DNA of 44,174 bases from NCBI GenBank assembly GCA_959602875.1, contig CAUGVQ010000005.1, positions 1-44,174 of the forward strand, written 5' to 3'. Source of the stretch: an uncultured Collinsella sp. (GTDB lineage: Bacteria > Actinomycetota > Coriobacteriia > Coriobacteriales > Coriobacteriaceae). Under the pieces are notes generated by a model. It was not told where the DNA came from, did no database searches, and saw only the letters and a program-made list of their open reading frames with translations. Each line of letters starts with the position of its first letter. Position 1 is the first letter of the stretch. A program made the translations under genes and the position numbers. Below, piece by piece: positions 16,982 through 26,165 of the stretch.

Positions 16982-19890
16982 CGGTATTTCCGAGCGGCGC
17001 CTCGCCGGATGAGGTGCTGCTGCCGGGGACGCCGGCGTTTGTGGCCGAGTCGTACGTGACGCTCGCCGAGCGGGCGCGCACGCGCGACTTTGGTCTGCTG
17101 GGCGACGACGTCATCATCCTCGATACGGAGACGACGGGCCTCTCGTCGCAGGAAAACGAACTGATTGAGATCTCGGCCGCGCGCCTGGTGGGCGGCGCGG
17201 TTGCCGAGCGCTTTGACACGTTTGTGCACCCCACGGGCCCCATCCCGCCCGAGATTATGCAGCTCACAGGCATCACCAACGCAGACGTGGCGCACGCGCC
17301 CACCGCGCGCGAGGCCGTGGCGGCGCTCGCCGCGTTTGTGGGCGGCAGCCCCGTGGTGGCGCATAACGCAAGCTTTGACCGGGCGTTTATTGAGCGCGTT
17401 CCGGGCGGGGCCGAGGTGAGCGAGCTCTGGATTGACTCGCTTGCCCTCTCGCGCGTGGCGCTGCCGCGTCTGGCCTCGCATAAGCTTGCAACTATGGCCG
17501 AGCTCTTTGGCTGCGCAAGCGTCTCCCACCGCGCGTGCGACGACGTCGAGGCGCTGGCGGGTGTGTGGCCCATCCTTCTGACCGCACTTACCGACCTGCC
17601 CGAGGGACTCGTGCGCGCGCTTGCGGACATGCACCCCGATGTTGCCTGGCCCTATCGCCCCATCTTCTCCTACCTTGCACAGGAGGCCGTCTCGGACGCG
17701 CCGTTTTCCCTTATGGAGGCGCGCGCTCGCGTGCTTGAGGCGGACCCGGCGCCCCAGCATGTCGATGTGGACGAGCTGCCGGCGCTTTCGGTCCCCACGC
17801 GCGAGGAGATTGAGCGCGCCTTTGCCCCGGGCGGCCTCGTGGCGGCGATGTACCCCGAGTACGAGCCGCGCCCCGAGCAGGTTGCCATGGCGCTTGAGGT
17901 GCGCGACGCGCTTGCCACCTCGTCCCATCGCGTGATCGAAGCGGGCACGGGCGTAGGCAAGTCCGTCGGCTACCTGGTCCCGCTTGCGCTCACGGCCAAG
18001 CGCAACAACATCACGGTGGGTGTTGCCACCAAATCGAACAACCTCGCCGACCAGCTCATGTTCCACGAGCTGCCGCGTCTGGCGCGCGAGCTTGACGATG
18101 GCCTTTCCTACACGGCCCTCAAGGGCTACGACCATTACCCCTGCCTGCGCAAACTCGAGCGCTTGCGCCGCAGCACTGCCGCCATCAAGACCAATCGCGA
18201 CCCGGCGGACACGCTTACCGCCATCGCGGTCATCTACGCCTACGCGTGCCAGTCGCCCGAGGGTGACCTCGACGCGCTTGGCATCCGCTGGCGGAGCGTC
18301 GACCGCTCGAGTCTCACCACCGGTTCGCGCGAGTGTGCTCGCCGCCTCTGCCCGTTCTTTCCGGACAAGTGCCTGGTCCACGGTGCCCGCCGCCGCGCGG
18401 CCCGGGCAGACGTAGTGGTGACCAATCACTCGCTCCTGTTTCGCAACGTCCAGGCAGACGGCAAAATATTGCCGCCGATCCGCATTTGGGCGGTGGACGA
18501 GGCTCATGGTATTGAGGCGGAGGCGCGCCGCCAGTGGGCAATCGAGGTCTCGGCCGAGGAGGTCCGCACGCTGTTTGAGCGGCTCGGTAACGACAAAGGC
18601 GGCGCGCTTGGCCGTGTGCTTGCCGATGTGGCCTCCTCAGACGCATCGACGCTCTTTATGGGGCTCCTCGCCAAGGCAAATGCCTCGGTGGCGCGCGCGT
18701 CGCTCGTCACTGCAGACGTGTTTGACCGCGCCCGCGACCTCGCCCGCGCCTCGCGCGAGTACGGCTACGACAGCGCCAACGTGTGGGTGAGCCCAGAGCT
18801 GCGCGCCACCAACGAGTGGACGGAGCTCGCACTTGCGGGTCGCGTGGCGGAAGAGGCGCTCGACGAGACCGATAAGAACCTCAAAGCCGCGGTTGAGACA
18901 CTGGGTGCCGAGCGTCCCGAGTGGGTGGTCGACCTGGCGGATATCGAGCGGCGTCTGGCCGAGGCGCTCGCCGGACTCAAACTCATCCTCGACGGGGAGG
19001 ATGAGCACTACGTCTACTCGGTCCGCGTGAACCAGCGCATGCGTGCAGGTGGCGAGGTCCTCTGCGCCGAGCGTATCGACATTGGCGAGGTGTTTGCCGA
19101 GCGCTGGTATCCCGAGATGCGAAGCCTCATCTTCACCTCGGCCACGCTCTCGGTTTCGGACGATTTTAGCCACTTCAACCGCGCAGTGGGGCTCGATGCG
19201 CTGGGGCCCGGTGCCTCGCGCGCGCTTCATCTTGATTCGAGCTACGACTTTGACCGCAATATGGCCGTGGTGGTGGCGGGCGACCTGCCCGACCCGCGTA
19301 ACCGCGACGCCTACCTGCGCGCTCTCGAGCGGCTGCTCGTAGACGTCCACCGCGCCATGGGTGGGTCGGTCCTCACGCTCTTTACCAACCGCCGCGACAT
19401 GGAGGAGCTCTACGAGCGCGTGGAGCCTACGCTCGCGCGCGAGGGGCTCGAGCTTGCCTGTCAGACGCGCCAAGCGTCCGCGCGGCAACTCCGCGACCAC
19501 TTCATCTCCGAGAAGGGCTCGTCGCTTTTTGCCCTCAAGGCGTTTTGGGAGGGGTTTGACGCAAGTGGCGAGACCCTGCGCTGCGTGGTGATCCCCAAGC
19601 TCCCCTTCGCCCGTCCCACTGACCCGCTCTCCTGCGAGCGCGATTTGCGTGAGAAGGGCGCCTGGAGCCGCTACGTGCTGCCTGAGGCCGTGCTGGAGCT
19701 CAAGCAGGCTGCGGGCCGGCTCATCCGCTCCTCGTCCGATACGGGCGTGCTCGTGCTGGCAGACTCACGCCTGGTGAACAAGGGTTACGGCAAGAAGTTC
19801 TTGAATTCGCTTCCCACGGGTGGCTATCAGCGTATCGAGGCTGCGCAGGTGGGACGTTACCTGGAGCTTTGGCGCCGCAGCCACGAGTAG
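16978..19890 (+). CDS. dinG: DinG-family helicase with N-terminal DEDDh exonuclease domain
   Basis: A 970-residue protein that joins a DnaQ-like 3'-5' exonuclease to an XPD/DinG-type superfamily 2 helicase. The exonuclease (about 43-210) has DTETTG (D49, E51), AHNASFDRAF and the late H...D pair in HRACDDVEAL. The helicase has Walker A EAGTGVGKS near 321, DEAH near 507 and the final motif QAAGRLIRSS. Between them are Cys389, Cys453, Cys458 and Cys465 (YPC, ECARRLC, PDKC) in the spacing of an iron-sulfur cluster, followed by ADVVVTNHSLLF. The GTG start overlaps the ddl stop. Its likely role is removal of R-loops or damaged structures during replication. Confidence 0.9.
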   Translation: MTVFPSGASPDEVLLPGTPAFVAESYVTLAERARTRDFGLLGDDVIILDTETTGLSSQENELIEISAARLVGGAVAERFDTFVHPTGPIPPEIMQLTGITNADVAHAPTAREAVAALAAFVGGSPVVAHNASFDRAFIERVPGGAEVSELWIDSLALSRVALPRLASHKLATMAELFGCASVSHRACDDVEALAGVWPILLTALTDLPEGLVRALADMHPDVAWPYRPIFSYLAQEAVSDAPFSLMEARARVLEADPAPQHVDVDELPALSVPTREEIERAFAPGGLVAAMYPEYEPRPEQVAMALEVRDALATSSHRVIEAGTGVGKSVGYLVPLALTAKRNNITVGVATKSNNLADQLMFHELPRLARELDDGLSYTALKGYDHYPCLRKLERLRRSTAAIKTNRDPADTLTAIAVIYAYACQSPEGDLDALGIRWRSVDRSSLTTGSRECARRLCPFFPDKCLVHGARRRAARADVVVTNHSLLFRNVQADGKILPPIRIWAVDEAHGIEAEARRQWAIEVSAEEVRTLFERLGNDKGGALGRVLADVASSDASTLFMGLLAKANASVARASLVTADVFDRARDLARASREYGYDSANVWVSPELRATNEWTELALAGRVAEEALDETDKNLKAAVETLGAERPEWVVDLADIERRLAEALAGLKLILDGEDEHYVYSVRVNQRMRAGGEVLCAERIDIGEVFAERWYPEMRSLIFTSATLSVSDDFSHFNRAVGLDALGPGASRALHLDSSYDFDRNMAVVVAGDLPDPRNRDAYLRALERLLVDVHRAMGGSVLTLFTNRRDMEELYERVEPTLAREGLELACQTRQASARQLRDHFISEKGSSLFALKAFWEGFDASGETLRCVVIPKLPFARPTDPLSCERDLREKGAWSRYVLPEAVLELKQAAGRLIRSSSDTGVLVLADSRLVNKGYGKKFLNSLPTGGYQRIEAAQVGRYLELWRRSHE

Positions 19891-19957
19891 TGCAAACGCA
19901 GTTTTGCGCACGGGTGTTCTCTTGACAGTTGAAACTTGCGAGAATTCCACAGGTGAA

Positions 19958-19989
19958 ACGCGGTGGTTCTTCGTTTTGAACCACCGCGT
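19958..19989 (+). terminator. Hairpin after dinG
   Basis: A 12-bp stem ACGCGGTGGTTC/GAACCACCGCGT with an 8-nt T-rich loop, 68 nt after the dinG stop. There is no clear T run, so it may be a weak terminator or an mRNA 3' stabiliser. Confidence 0.55.
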
Positions 19990-20014
19990 GGTCGGAAAGC
20001 GCTCAGATGTGGTC

Positions 20015-20155
20015 ACCTGCAGAGTGTTTACAAACCCGCCCACCCACCTGCGGATTGTATAAAAACAGTCTATTTACCTGCGGTTTCACAAAACGCACAA
20101 ATTACAAGCGATAAAGAGCCGGTAAAGAACCGGGCCATTTGGCATACCCGCAGGT
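20015..20155. repeat. ACCTGCRG motifs spaced about 30 bp
   Basis: ACCTGCAG (20015-20022), ACCTGCGG (20046-20053) and ACCTGCGG (20076-20083) start 31 and 30 bp apart, which puts them on the same helix face. An inverted copy lies at 20148-20155. The arrangement suggests cooperative binding of a regulator upstream of dnaB. Confidence 0.55.
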
Positions 20156-20167
20156 AGAGCGCTTGAC

Positions 20168-20272
20168 GGTGGAAAACTCGCCTCAACCGGCGCGCAAAAA
20201 TGTGGAAAACGTTGAAAAGCACCGTTTGCGCAGAGTTTCACCGACGAAGTTATCCCCCGCCTCGGTGGAAAT
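20168..20272 (-). promoter_or_regulatory. DnaA-box-like cluster upstream of dnaB
   Basis: GGTGGAAAA (20168-20176), TGTGGAAAA (20201-20209, full TTTTCCACA on the minus strand) and GGTGGAAAT (20264-20272) resemble the boxes seen beside dnaA (TTTTCCACC/TTTTCCACA). All three have the same orientation. They could let DnaA control dnaB, or titrate DnaA. Confidence 0.45.
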
Positions 20273-20411
20273 AAAAAAGCGTCCTAAAAGCCCAGTTCTG
20301 AGGCTTGCAAAGGCCTCGAGTAGCGTAGTATGGGTGCTCCCAACGCCTAAGAGATGACCTCGCCGGCGGCCGCCGCGGCGCCGCGCGGGGATGCGCTATG
20401 AAAGGAGACCC

Positions 20412-21809
<1,398 letters not shown>

Positions 21810-21817
21810 CGCGGCGC

Positions 21818-21968
21818 GCTCAAGTCGTTTATGAGCGTTAATTGCATGCTTTCGCGATGACACCGCTTGGGCTTCGCTGAAAGTGGCGGCATTTGTGCAG
21901 GAAAGCGCTTTATCACAATAAAGTGGTTTTTGCGAGTCGATGCGTTTACGCTCATAAACGACTTGAGC
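21818..21968 (-). mobile_element. MITE-like element, copy A (151 bp)
   Basis: The ends are 24-bp inverted repeats, GCTCAAGTCGTTTATGAGCG at the left and its complement at the right, with one mismatch over 24 bases. The inner core at 21898-21924, read on the minus strand, matches copy B at 21 of 27 positions and lies exactly 44 nt from the corresponding end in both. There is no coding capacity and no obvious target duplication. It lies 8 nt after the dnaB stop and upstream of the AlbA_2 gene. It may instead be a structured intergenic repeat. Confidence 0.75.
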
Positions 21969-21995
21969 TATGCTCCGCCACCCTCCATCGGTCCC

Positions 21996-22085
21996 TTTCG
22001 TTGCAACGATAATGCAACGAAACTGCTTTCGTTGCATTTGCGAGTGAATCGAAAAGCCTTTCGTTCTATAATTGATGCAACGAAA
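21996..22085. promoter_or_regulatory. TTTCGTTGCA operator array with promoter of the AlbA_2 gene
   Basis: Four full copies of TTTCGTTGCA occur in alternating orientation: 21996-22005 (+), 22013-22022 (-), 22027-22036 (+) and 22076-22085 (-). A half copy TTTCGTT lies at 22059-22065. A perfect -10 TATAAT (22067-22072) lies between the half copy and the last full copy, which overlaps the ribosome site. A repressor bound here would block transcription, and the downstream gene product has its own winged-helix domain. Confidence 0.8.
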
Positions 22086-22094
22086 GGGGATGCC

Positions 22095-23351
22095 ATGAGA
22101 GAAACCCGCGATTTAGAGTTCAAGCAGTCCGTTTCAAAAACATTCCTTAAGACGGTGAGTGCCTTTGCCAATTACGGTACAGGCACCATCCTGTTTGGAG
22201 TCGATGACGACGGAGAAGTTATCGGGCTTGAGGATCCGGTCGGTGATGCTCTCAAAATCGAGAATATGATCAATGACTCGATTGACCCGGTGCCCCGCTA
22301 CTCTCTTCTTGTCGATGAACAAGCAAAAACGGTGGGCCTTAGGGTGTACGAGGGAAGAAGTAAGCCGTACCTTTATGCAAGAAAGGCGTATCGCCGGGGT
22401 GACTCTGCAAGCATAGAAGTCGATAGGGTTGAGCTCTCTCGACTCATTCTCTCGGGGCAAAACATGACGTTTGACGAGGCGCCGTCAAATGAGACCGATT
22501 TCTCGTTCCAGGTACTGTCGGAACGCATCAAGTCTCATCTTGGTCTGACAAGTTTTGATGACAATACCTTGCGAACGCTTGGCCTTAAATTGCCCGATGG
22601 CAGCTATAACCATGCAGCAGAGATACTTGCAGATCATAACGACCTCGCTGGTGTGGATATGGTTCGCTTTGGTGCGACCATCAGCGAGTTTCTTGACCGT
22701 AAAACAGTCGCGGGAGTGTCGGTGTTGCAACAATACGATGCAGCACTGGAATGGTACGAGAGATACTGCACATACGAGATAGTAGAGGGGGCGTTGCGCA
22801 AGAAGGTGGAGCGCATTCCGCGGGAGGCGTTCAGGGAGGCAGTTGCAAACGCTCTCGTTCATCGCGTGTGGGATATTCCTGCAAACGTGACCATCGGTAT
22901 CTATGACGATAAGGTTGTCGTCACATCCCCCGGTGGCTTGCCGGAAGGGATTAGCGTGGAGGATTACCTCGGAGGAGGCATATCGGTTCCGCGGAATCCT
23001 CTTATTGCCAACGTCTTCTTCCGACTTGACTATATCGAGCAATTTGGAACGGGCATTACGCGCATCAACGATGCGTATGAAGAGGCGCTGGTCAAGCCAA
23101 CGTATGAGGTGCGCGAGAGCTCAATGGTGGTGGCCTTGCCCTGTGTTACCGCGGTTTCGGGAGGGATTCTTCCAGACGAGTCCTTGGTGCTGCAAACATT
23201 GAGTCGCGCACTGCTTCTTTCTCGCGGTGATGTTGAGCAGCGAACCGGCTTTACCAAGAGCAAGACGATACGGATCCTCAACAATCTTGTGCAGCGCGGG
23301 CTTGTTGCGGCAGAAGGAGAAGGTCGGAGCCGGAGATACCGTAGGGCGTAG
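22095..23351 (+). CDS. AlbA_2/HATPase_c_4 transcriptional regulator (COG2865 type)
   Basis: A 418-residue protein. Residues about 1-125 match the Schlafen-type AlbA_2 domain (DLEFKQSVSK, AFANYGTGTILFGVDDDGEVIGLED). Residues about 235-330 match the C-terminal ATPase-like HATPase_c_4 domain (REAFREAVANALVHR, VTSPGGLPEG, YIEQFGTGITRI). The last 70 residues are a winged helix (SRGDVEQRTGFTKSKTIRILNNLVQRGLV). Such proteins are predicted regulators and often accessory; some are linked to phage defence or stress. The ATG follows AAAGGGG, and the operator array directly upstream suggests autoregulation. Codon use is less GC-rich than in neighbouring dnaB and purA, consistent with acquisition. A MITE-like element lies just upstream. 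Confidence 0.85.
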   Translation: MRETRDLEFKQSVSKTFLKTVSAFANYGTGTILFGVDDDGEVIGLEDPVGDALKIENMINDSIDPVPRYSLLVDEQAKTVGLRVYEGRSKPYLYARKAYRRGDSASIEVDRVELSRLILSGQNMTFDEAPSNETDFSFQVLSERIKSHLGLTSFDDNTLRTLGLKLPDGSYNHAAEILADHNDLAGVDMVRFGATISEFLDRKTVAGVSVLQQYDAALEWYERYCTYEIVEGALRKKVERIPREAFREAVANALVHRVWDIPANVTIGIYDDKVVVTSPGGLPEGISVEDYLGGGISVPRNPLIANVFFRLDYIEQFGTGITRINDAYEEALVKPTYEVRESSMVVALPCVTAVSGGILPDESLVLQTLSRALLLSRGDVEQRTGFTKSKTIRILNNLVQRGLVAAEGEGRSRRYRRA

Positions 23352-23458
23352 CGAGTGCAGACGCCATGGACATTCATGCCCGCACGCCACTTGCCCCCGC
23401 CTGCCGGTTGAAACGGCGCGAATACCGTGCGCGATGTGTGGCGAAGGTGGCCCGCGGC

Positions 23459-23464
23459 TATAAT
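23459..23464 (+). promoter_or_regulatory. Probable purA -10 box
   Basis: A perfect TATAAT lies 66 nt before the purA ATG. The -35 region at 17 nt spacing is not a good match, so a regulated or extended -10 promoter is possible. Confidence 0.5.
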
Positions 23465-23530
23465 AGAGAGGTTGTTTAGTTTCCGTCCGGGCTGCGCAAC
23501 CGCGGCACGGGCGCTAGGTGAGGAGACACC

Positions 23531-24823
23531 ATGTCGTCGACCGTGTTAGTCGGAACCCAGTGGGGCGATGAGGGCAAGGGCAAGATCTGCGACCTTATCG
23601 CTGGCGACTTTGATTGCGTCGTGCGCTTCCAGGGCGGCAACAACGCCGGACACACCATTGTGGTGGGCGACAAGAAATACGGCCTGCACCAGGTCCCGTC
23701 GGGCATTATGTATCCCGAGTGCATCTCGGTCATTGGCAACGGCTGCGTGGTGAACCCCGCCGTGCTGCTCGAGGAGATTGACATGTTCGAGCACGACGGC
23801 ATCTCCACCGCCAACCTCAAGGTCTCGGGCAACGCGCACGTCATCATGCCGTACCATATCGACCTCGACGGCGCCTTTGAGGAGCTCCTGGGCAGCCACA
23901 ACATCGGCACCACCAAGCGTGGCATTGGTCCGTGCTATCAGGACAAGATGGCGCGCATTGGCATCCGCATGCAGGATTTGCTGGACGAGGGCGTCTTCCG
24001 CGAGAAGGTCTCCCGCGCGCTTGACCGCGTGAACCCGCAGCTCGAGCTCATCTTCCACCAGCCGACCTATACGGTCGACCAGATTTGCGAGACGTATCTC
24101 CCCATGGCGGAGCGCCTGCGCTCCTACATCACCGAGACGGGCCTGCTTTTGGGCGAGCTTATCGACGCGGGCAAGAAGATCCTCTTTGAGGGCGCCCAGG
24201 CGACGTTGCTCGACATCGACCACGGCACGTACCCATACGTGACAAGCTCCAACTGCACCGCCGGCGGCTCGGTGACGGGCTCCGGCGTGGGCATGAAGAA
24301 CATCGACCGCGTGCTGGGCATCATGAAGGCCTACATCACGCGCGTGGGCTCCGGCCCCATGCCGACCGAGCTCGCTTACGAGACGCCCGAGGGCCACACC
24401 CTTACCGAGCAGGGCTACGAGTACGGCGTGACCACCGGTCGCCGCCGCCGCTGCGGCTGGTTTGACGGCGTGATTGCCAACTACGCCGCCCGCGTGAACG
24501 GCCTGACGGACATTGCGCTCACCAAGCTCGACGTGCTTTCTGAGTTCGATACCATCAGGGTCTGTGTGGCCTACGAGTGCGACGGCGTGCGCTACACCAC
24601 CGTCCCCGAGCACGAGAGCGCCTTTGCCGCCGCCAAGCCCGTCTACGAGGAGCTTCCCGGTTGGCGCGGCGTGGACATCTCGGGTTGCCGCAGCTTTGAG
24701 GAGCTGCCCGAGGCGGCGCAGAACTACGTGCACCGCATTGAGGAGATCGCCCATACCAAGGTCTCGTTTGTGTCGGTCGGTCCCGACCGCGACCAGACGA
24801 TCGAGTGCGGCTGGGAGCACTAA
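23531..24823 (+). CDS. purA: Adenylosuccinate synthetase
   Basis: A 430-residue enzyme joining IMP and aspartate with GTP to give adenylosuccinate, the first step from IMP to AMP. The N-terminal GTQWGDEGKGKICDLIA (GDEGKGK, residues 12-18) carries the catalytic Asp and the GTP loop, and NNAGHTIV carries the catalytic His. Other landmarks are GTTKRGIGPCYQDK, FEGAQATLLDIDHGTYPYVTSSN and GWFDGV. Length and motif order are normal. The ATG follows GAGGAG. It stands alone with its own promoter, and a hairpin follows. Confidence 0.97.
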   Translation: MSSTVLVGTQWGDEGKGKICDLIAGDFDCVVRFQGGNNAGHTIVVGDKKYGLHQVPSGIMYPECISVIGNGCVVNPAVLLEEIDMFEHDGISTANLKVSGNAHVIMPYHIDLDGAFEELLGSHNIGTTKRGIGPCYQDKMARIGIRMQDLLDEGVFREKVSRALDRVNPQLELIFHQPTYTVDQICETYLPMAERLRSYITETGLLLGELIDAGKKILFEGAQATLLDIDHGTYPYVTSSNCTAGGSVTGSGVGMKNIDRVLGIMKAYITRVGSGPMPTELAYETPEGHTLTEQGYEYGVTTGRRRRCGWFDGVIANYAARVNGLTDIALTKLDVLSEFDTIRVCVAYECDGVRYTTVPEHESAFAAAKPVYEELPGWRGVDISGCRSFEELPEAAQNYVHRIEEIAHTKVSFVSVGPDRDQTIECGWEH

Positions 24824-24881
24824 CGAGCGCGGGCGTGCGGTAAGGCCAAGCGCTCGGGCGGCGTAAAAAACGGCTGCATGA

Positions 24882-24921
24882 GCGGCGCAAAATCAACGGT
24901 GAACGGTCGTTTTTGCGCCGC
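24882..24921. terminator. Hairpin after purA
   Basis: An 11-bp stem GCGGCGCAAAA/TTTTGCGCCGC with an 18-nt loop, about 60 nt after the purA stop. The A and T runs at the inner ends of the stem are not in the usual terminator place, so confidence is moderate. Confidence 0.5.
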
Positions 24922-25062
24922 AATGACGCTTCGCGACCAAAGACTAACAACTTGCCGAAAATCGTCAACGACGGTCGTTCCGGCCGTTGGATGGGGTACG
25001 CTTGATACCGTGCGTGCGGGGCGCTTTGCGCCCGCATCCCTTATGACATGGAAGGACCCTCG

Positions 25063-25974
25063 ATGAACCAGTTCGCCGTCGTTACCGATAGTGCCGCCGA
25101 CATCCCGCAAGCTCTGGCCGAGAAACTCGGCATCCACGTGGTGCCGCTCCACGTGGTTATGGAGGGGACGGACTATCGCGACGGGGTGGACATCACCACG
25201 CCCGAGCTGCTGCGCATGATGGACGGTGCCGAGGCACTGCCTGTGACCTCGCAGCCCACGCCGGCGGACTTTCTCGAGGTGTACAAGGCGCTTTTTGAGC
25301 AGGGCTACACGCAGATTCTCTCCATCCACCTTGCCCGCGCGCTGTCCGCAACCATCGAGAGCGCCCGCGCTATCGCCGGCCAGGTGCCAGACGGCCTGCG
25401 CCTTGAGGTGGTCGACAGCTGCACCGCCACCGTGGCACAGGGCGCCATGGTCATGGAGGCGGCTGTTATTGCCAACCGCGGCGGCTCGCTCGACGAGGCG
25501 CTCGAGCGCGTGCGCGCCATCCAGAAGAGCTACCACATCTACTTCTCACCCGATACGCTGGAGAACCTGGTCAAGGGCGGCCGCGCCACCAAGGCGCAGG
25601 GCTTTGCGACCACGCTCCTCAACATCAAGCTCGTGATTGGGCTTTTGGAGGACGGTTCCATCGAGGTGGAGAAGAAGGCCAAGGGCGCCAAAGGTGCCAT
25701 CTCCTTTATGGCCAAGGAGGTCGCTGAAGACGCCGCCGCGCACGGCGAGCTCATCTATTACGTGCTCCATACCGACCAGCGCGAGCGCGCCTACAAGATT
25801 GCCGAGCAGCTCAATGAGGCCGGGGCGCCAGTGCGCGAGCTTACCGAGTCCACCATCGGTCCGGTTATTGCCACGCACGTTGGCAAGGGCGCCATCGGCA
25901 TCTTCACCATGCCGGCGGCGCTGCACTCGCCCGAGCTGGACGACATCGCAACCTACCTCACGCCCACGTTTTAG
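25063..25974 (+). CDS. DegV family fatty-acid-binding protein
   Basis: A 303-residue DegV protein. The family binds a fatty acid between two domains, and FakB members present it to the FakA kinase. Typical features are VVTDSAADIPQALAEKLGIHVVPLHV at the start, the TSQPTPADF loop that holds the carboxylate, ILSIHLARALSATIESAR, VDSCTATVAQGAMV and the late THVGKGAIGIF. The ATG at 25063 has GAAGGA upstream. No fakA partner is in the window, so a fatty-acid role is inference from family. It stands as a single gene between purA and purD. Confidence 0.93.
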   Translation: MNQFAVVTDSAADIPQALAEKLGIHVVPLHVVMEGTDYRDGVDITTPELLRMMDGAEALPVTSQPTPADFLEVYKALFEQGYTQILSIHLARALSATIESARAIAGQVPDGLRLEVVDSCTATVAQGAMVMEAAVIANRGGSLDEALERVRAIQKSYHIYFSPDTLENLVKGGRATKAQGFATTLLNIKLVIGLLEDGSIEVEKKAKGAKGAISFMAKEVAEDAAAHGELIYYVLHTDQRERAYKIAEQLNEAGAPVRELTESTIGPVIATHVGKGAIGIFTMPAALHSPELDDIATYLTPTF

Positions 25975-26165
25975 CGCGCAGCGTCGCAGCGGCTTGCCCC
26001 GGTCCTGTCGCAATAAATCGCCGCGGCAGCCCCATTGTGGACGCAACCAAACCGCCCGGCTGGTAGAGTATAGAGTGGCAACAAAACACGCCGAGGCCGC
26101 GCCCCGTGCGGCGCGAGCCCTGTGACCGCGCTTTCAAAAAAGCCGAGTCGGGAGGAGCTGGTCTT

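Larger units (their letters stand above)
19891..20411. other. 521-nt dinG-dnaB gap with regulatory-looking repeats
   Basis: No gene is seen. The gap holds a hairpin (19958-19989), three evenly spaced ACCTGCRG motifs plus one inverted copy (20015-20155), a short CCGGT/ACCGG hairpin (20119-20133), DnaA-box-like sites (20168-20272) and a very GC-rich dnaB leader. A weak promoter (TTGCAA...TAGTAT, about 20308-20335) may drive dnaB. Confidence 0.6.

Noticed and set aside
24967..24979. Short palindrome AACGACGGTCGTT before degV
   Set aside because: It is a single 13-bp copy in GC-rich DNA; too short to be convincing as an operator.
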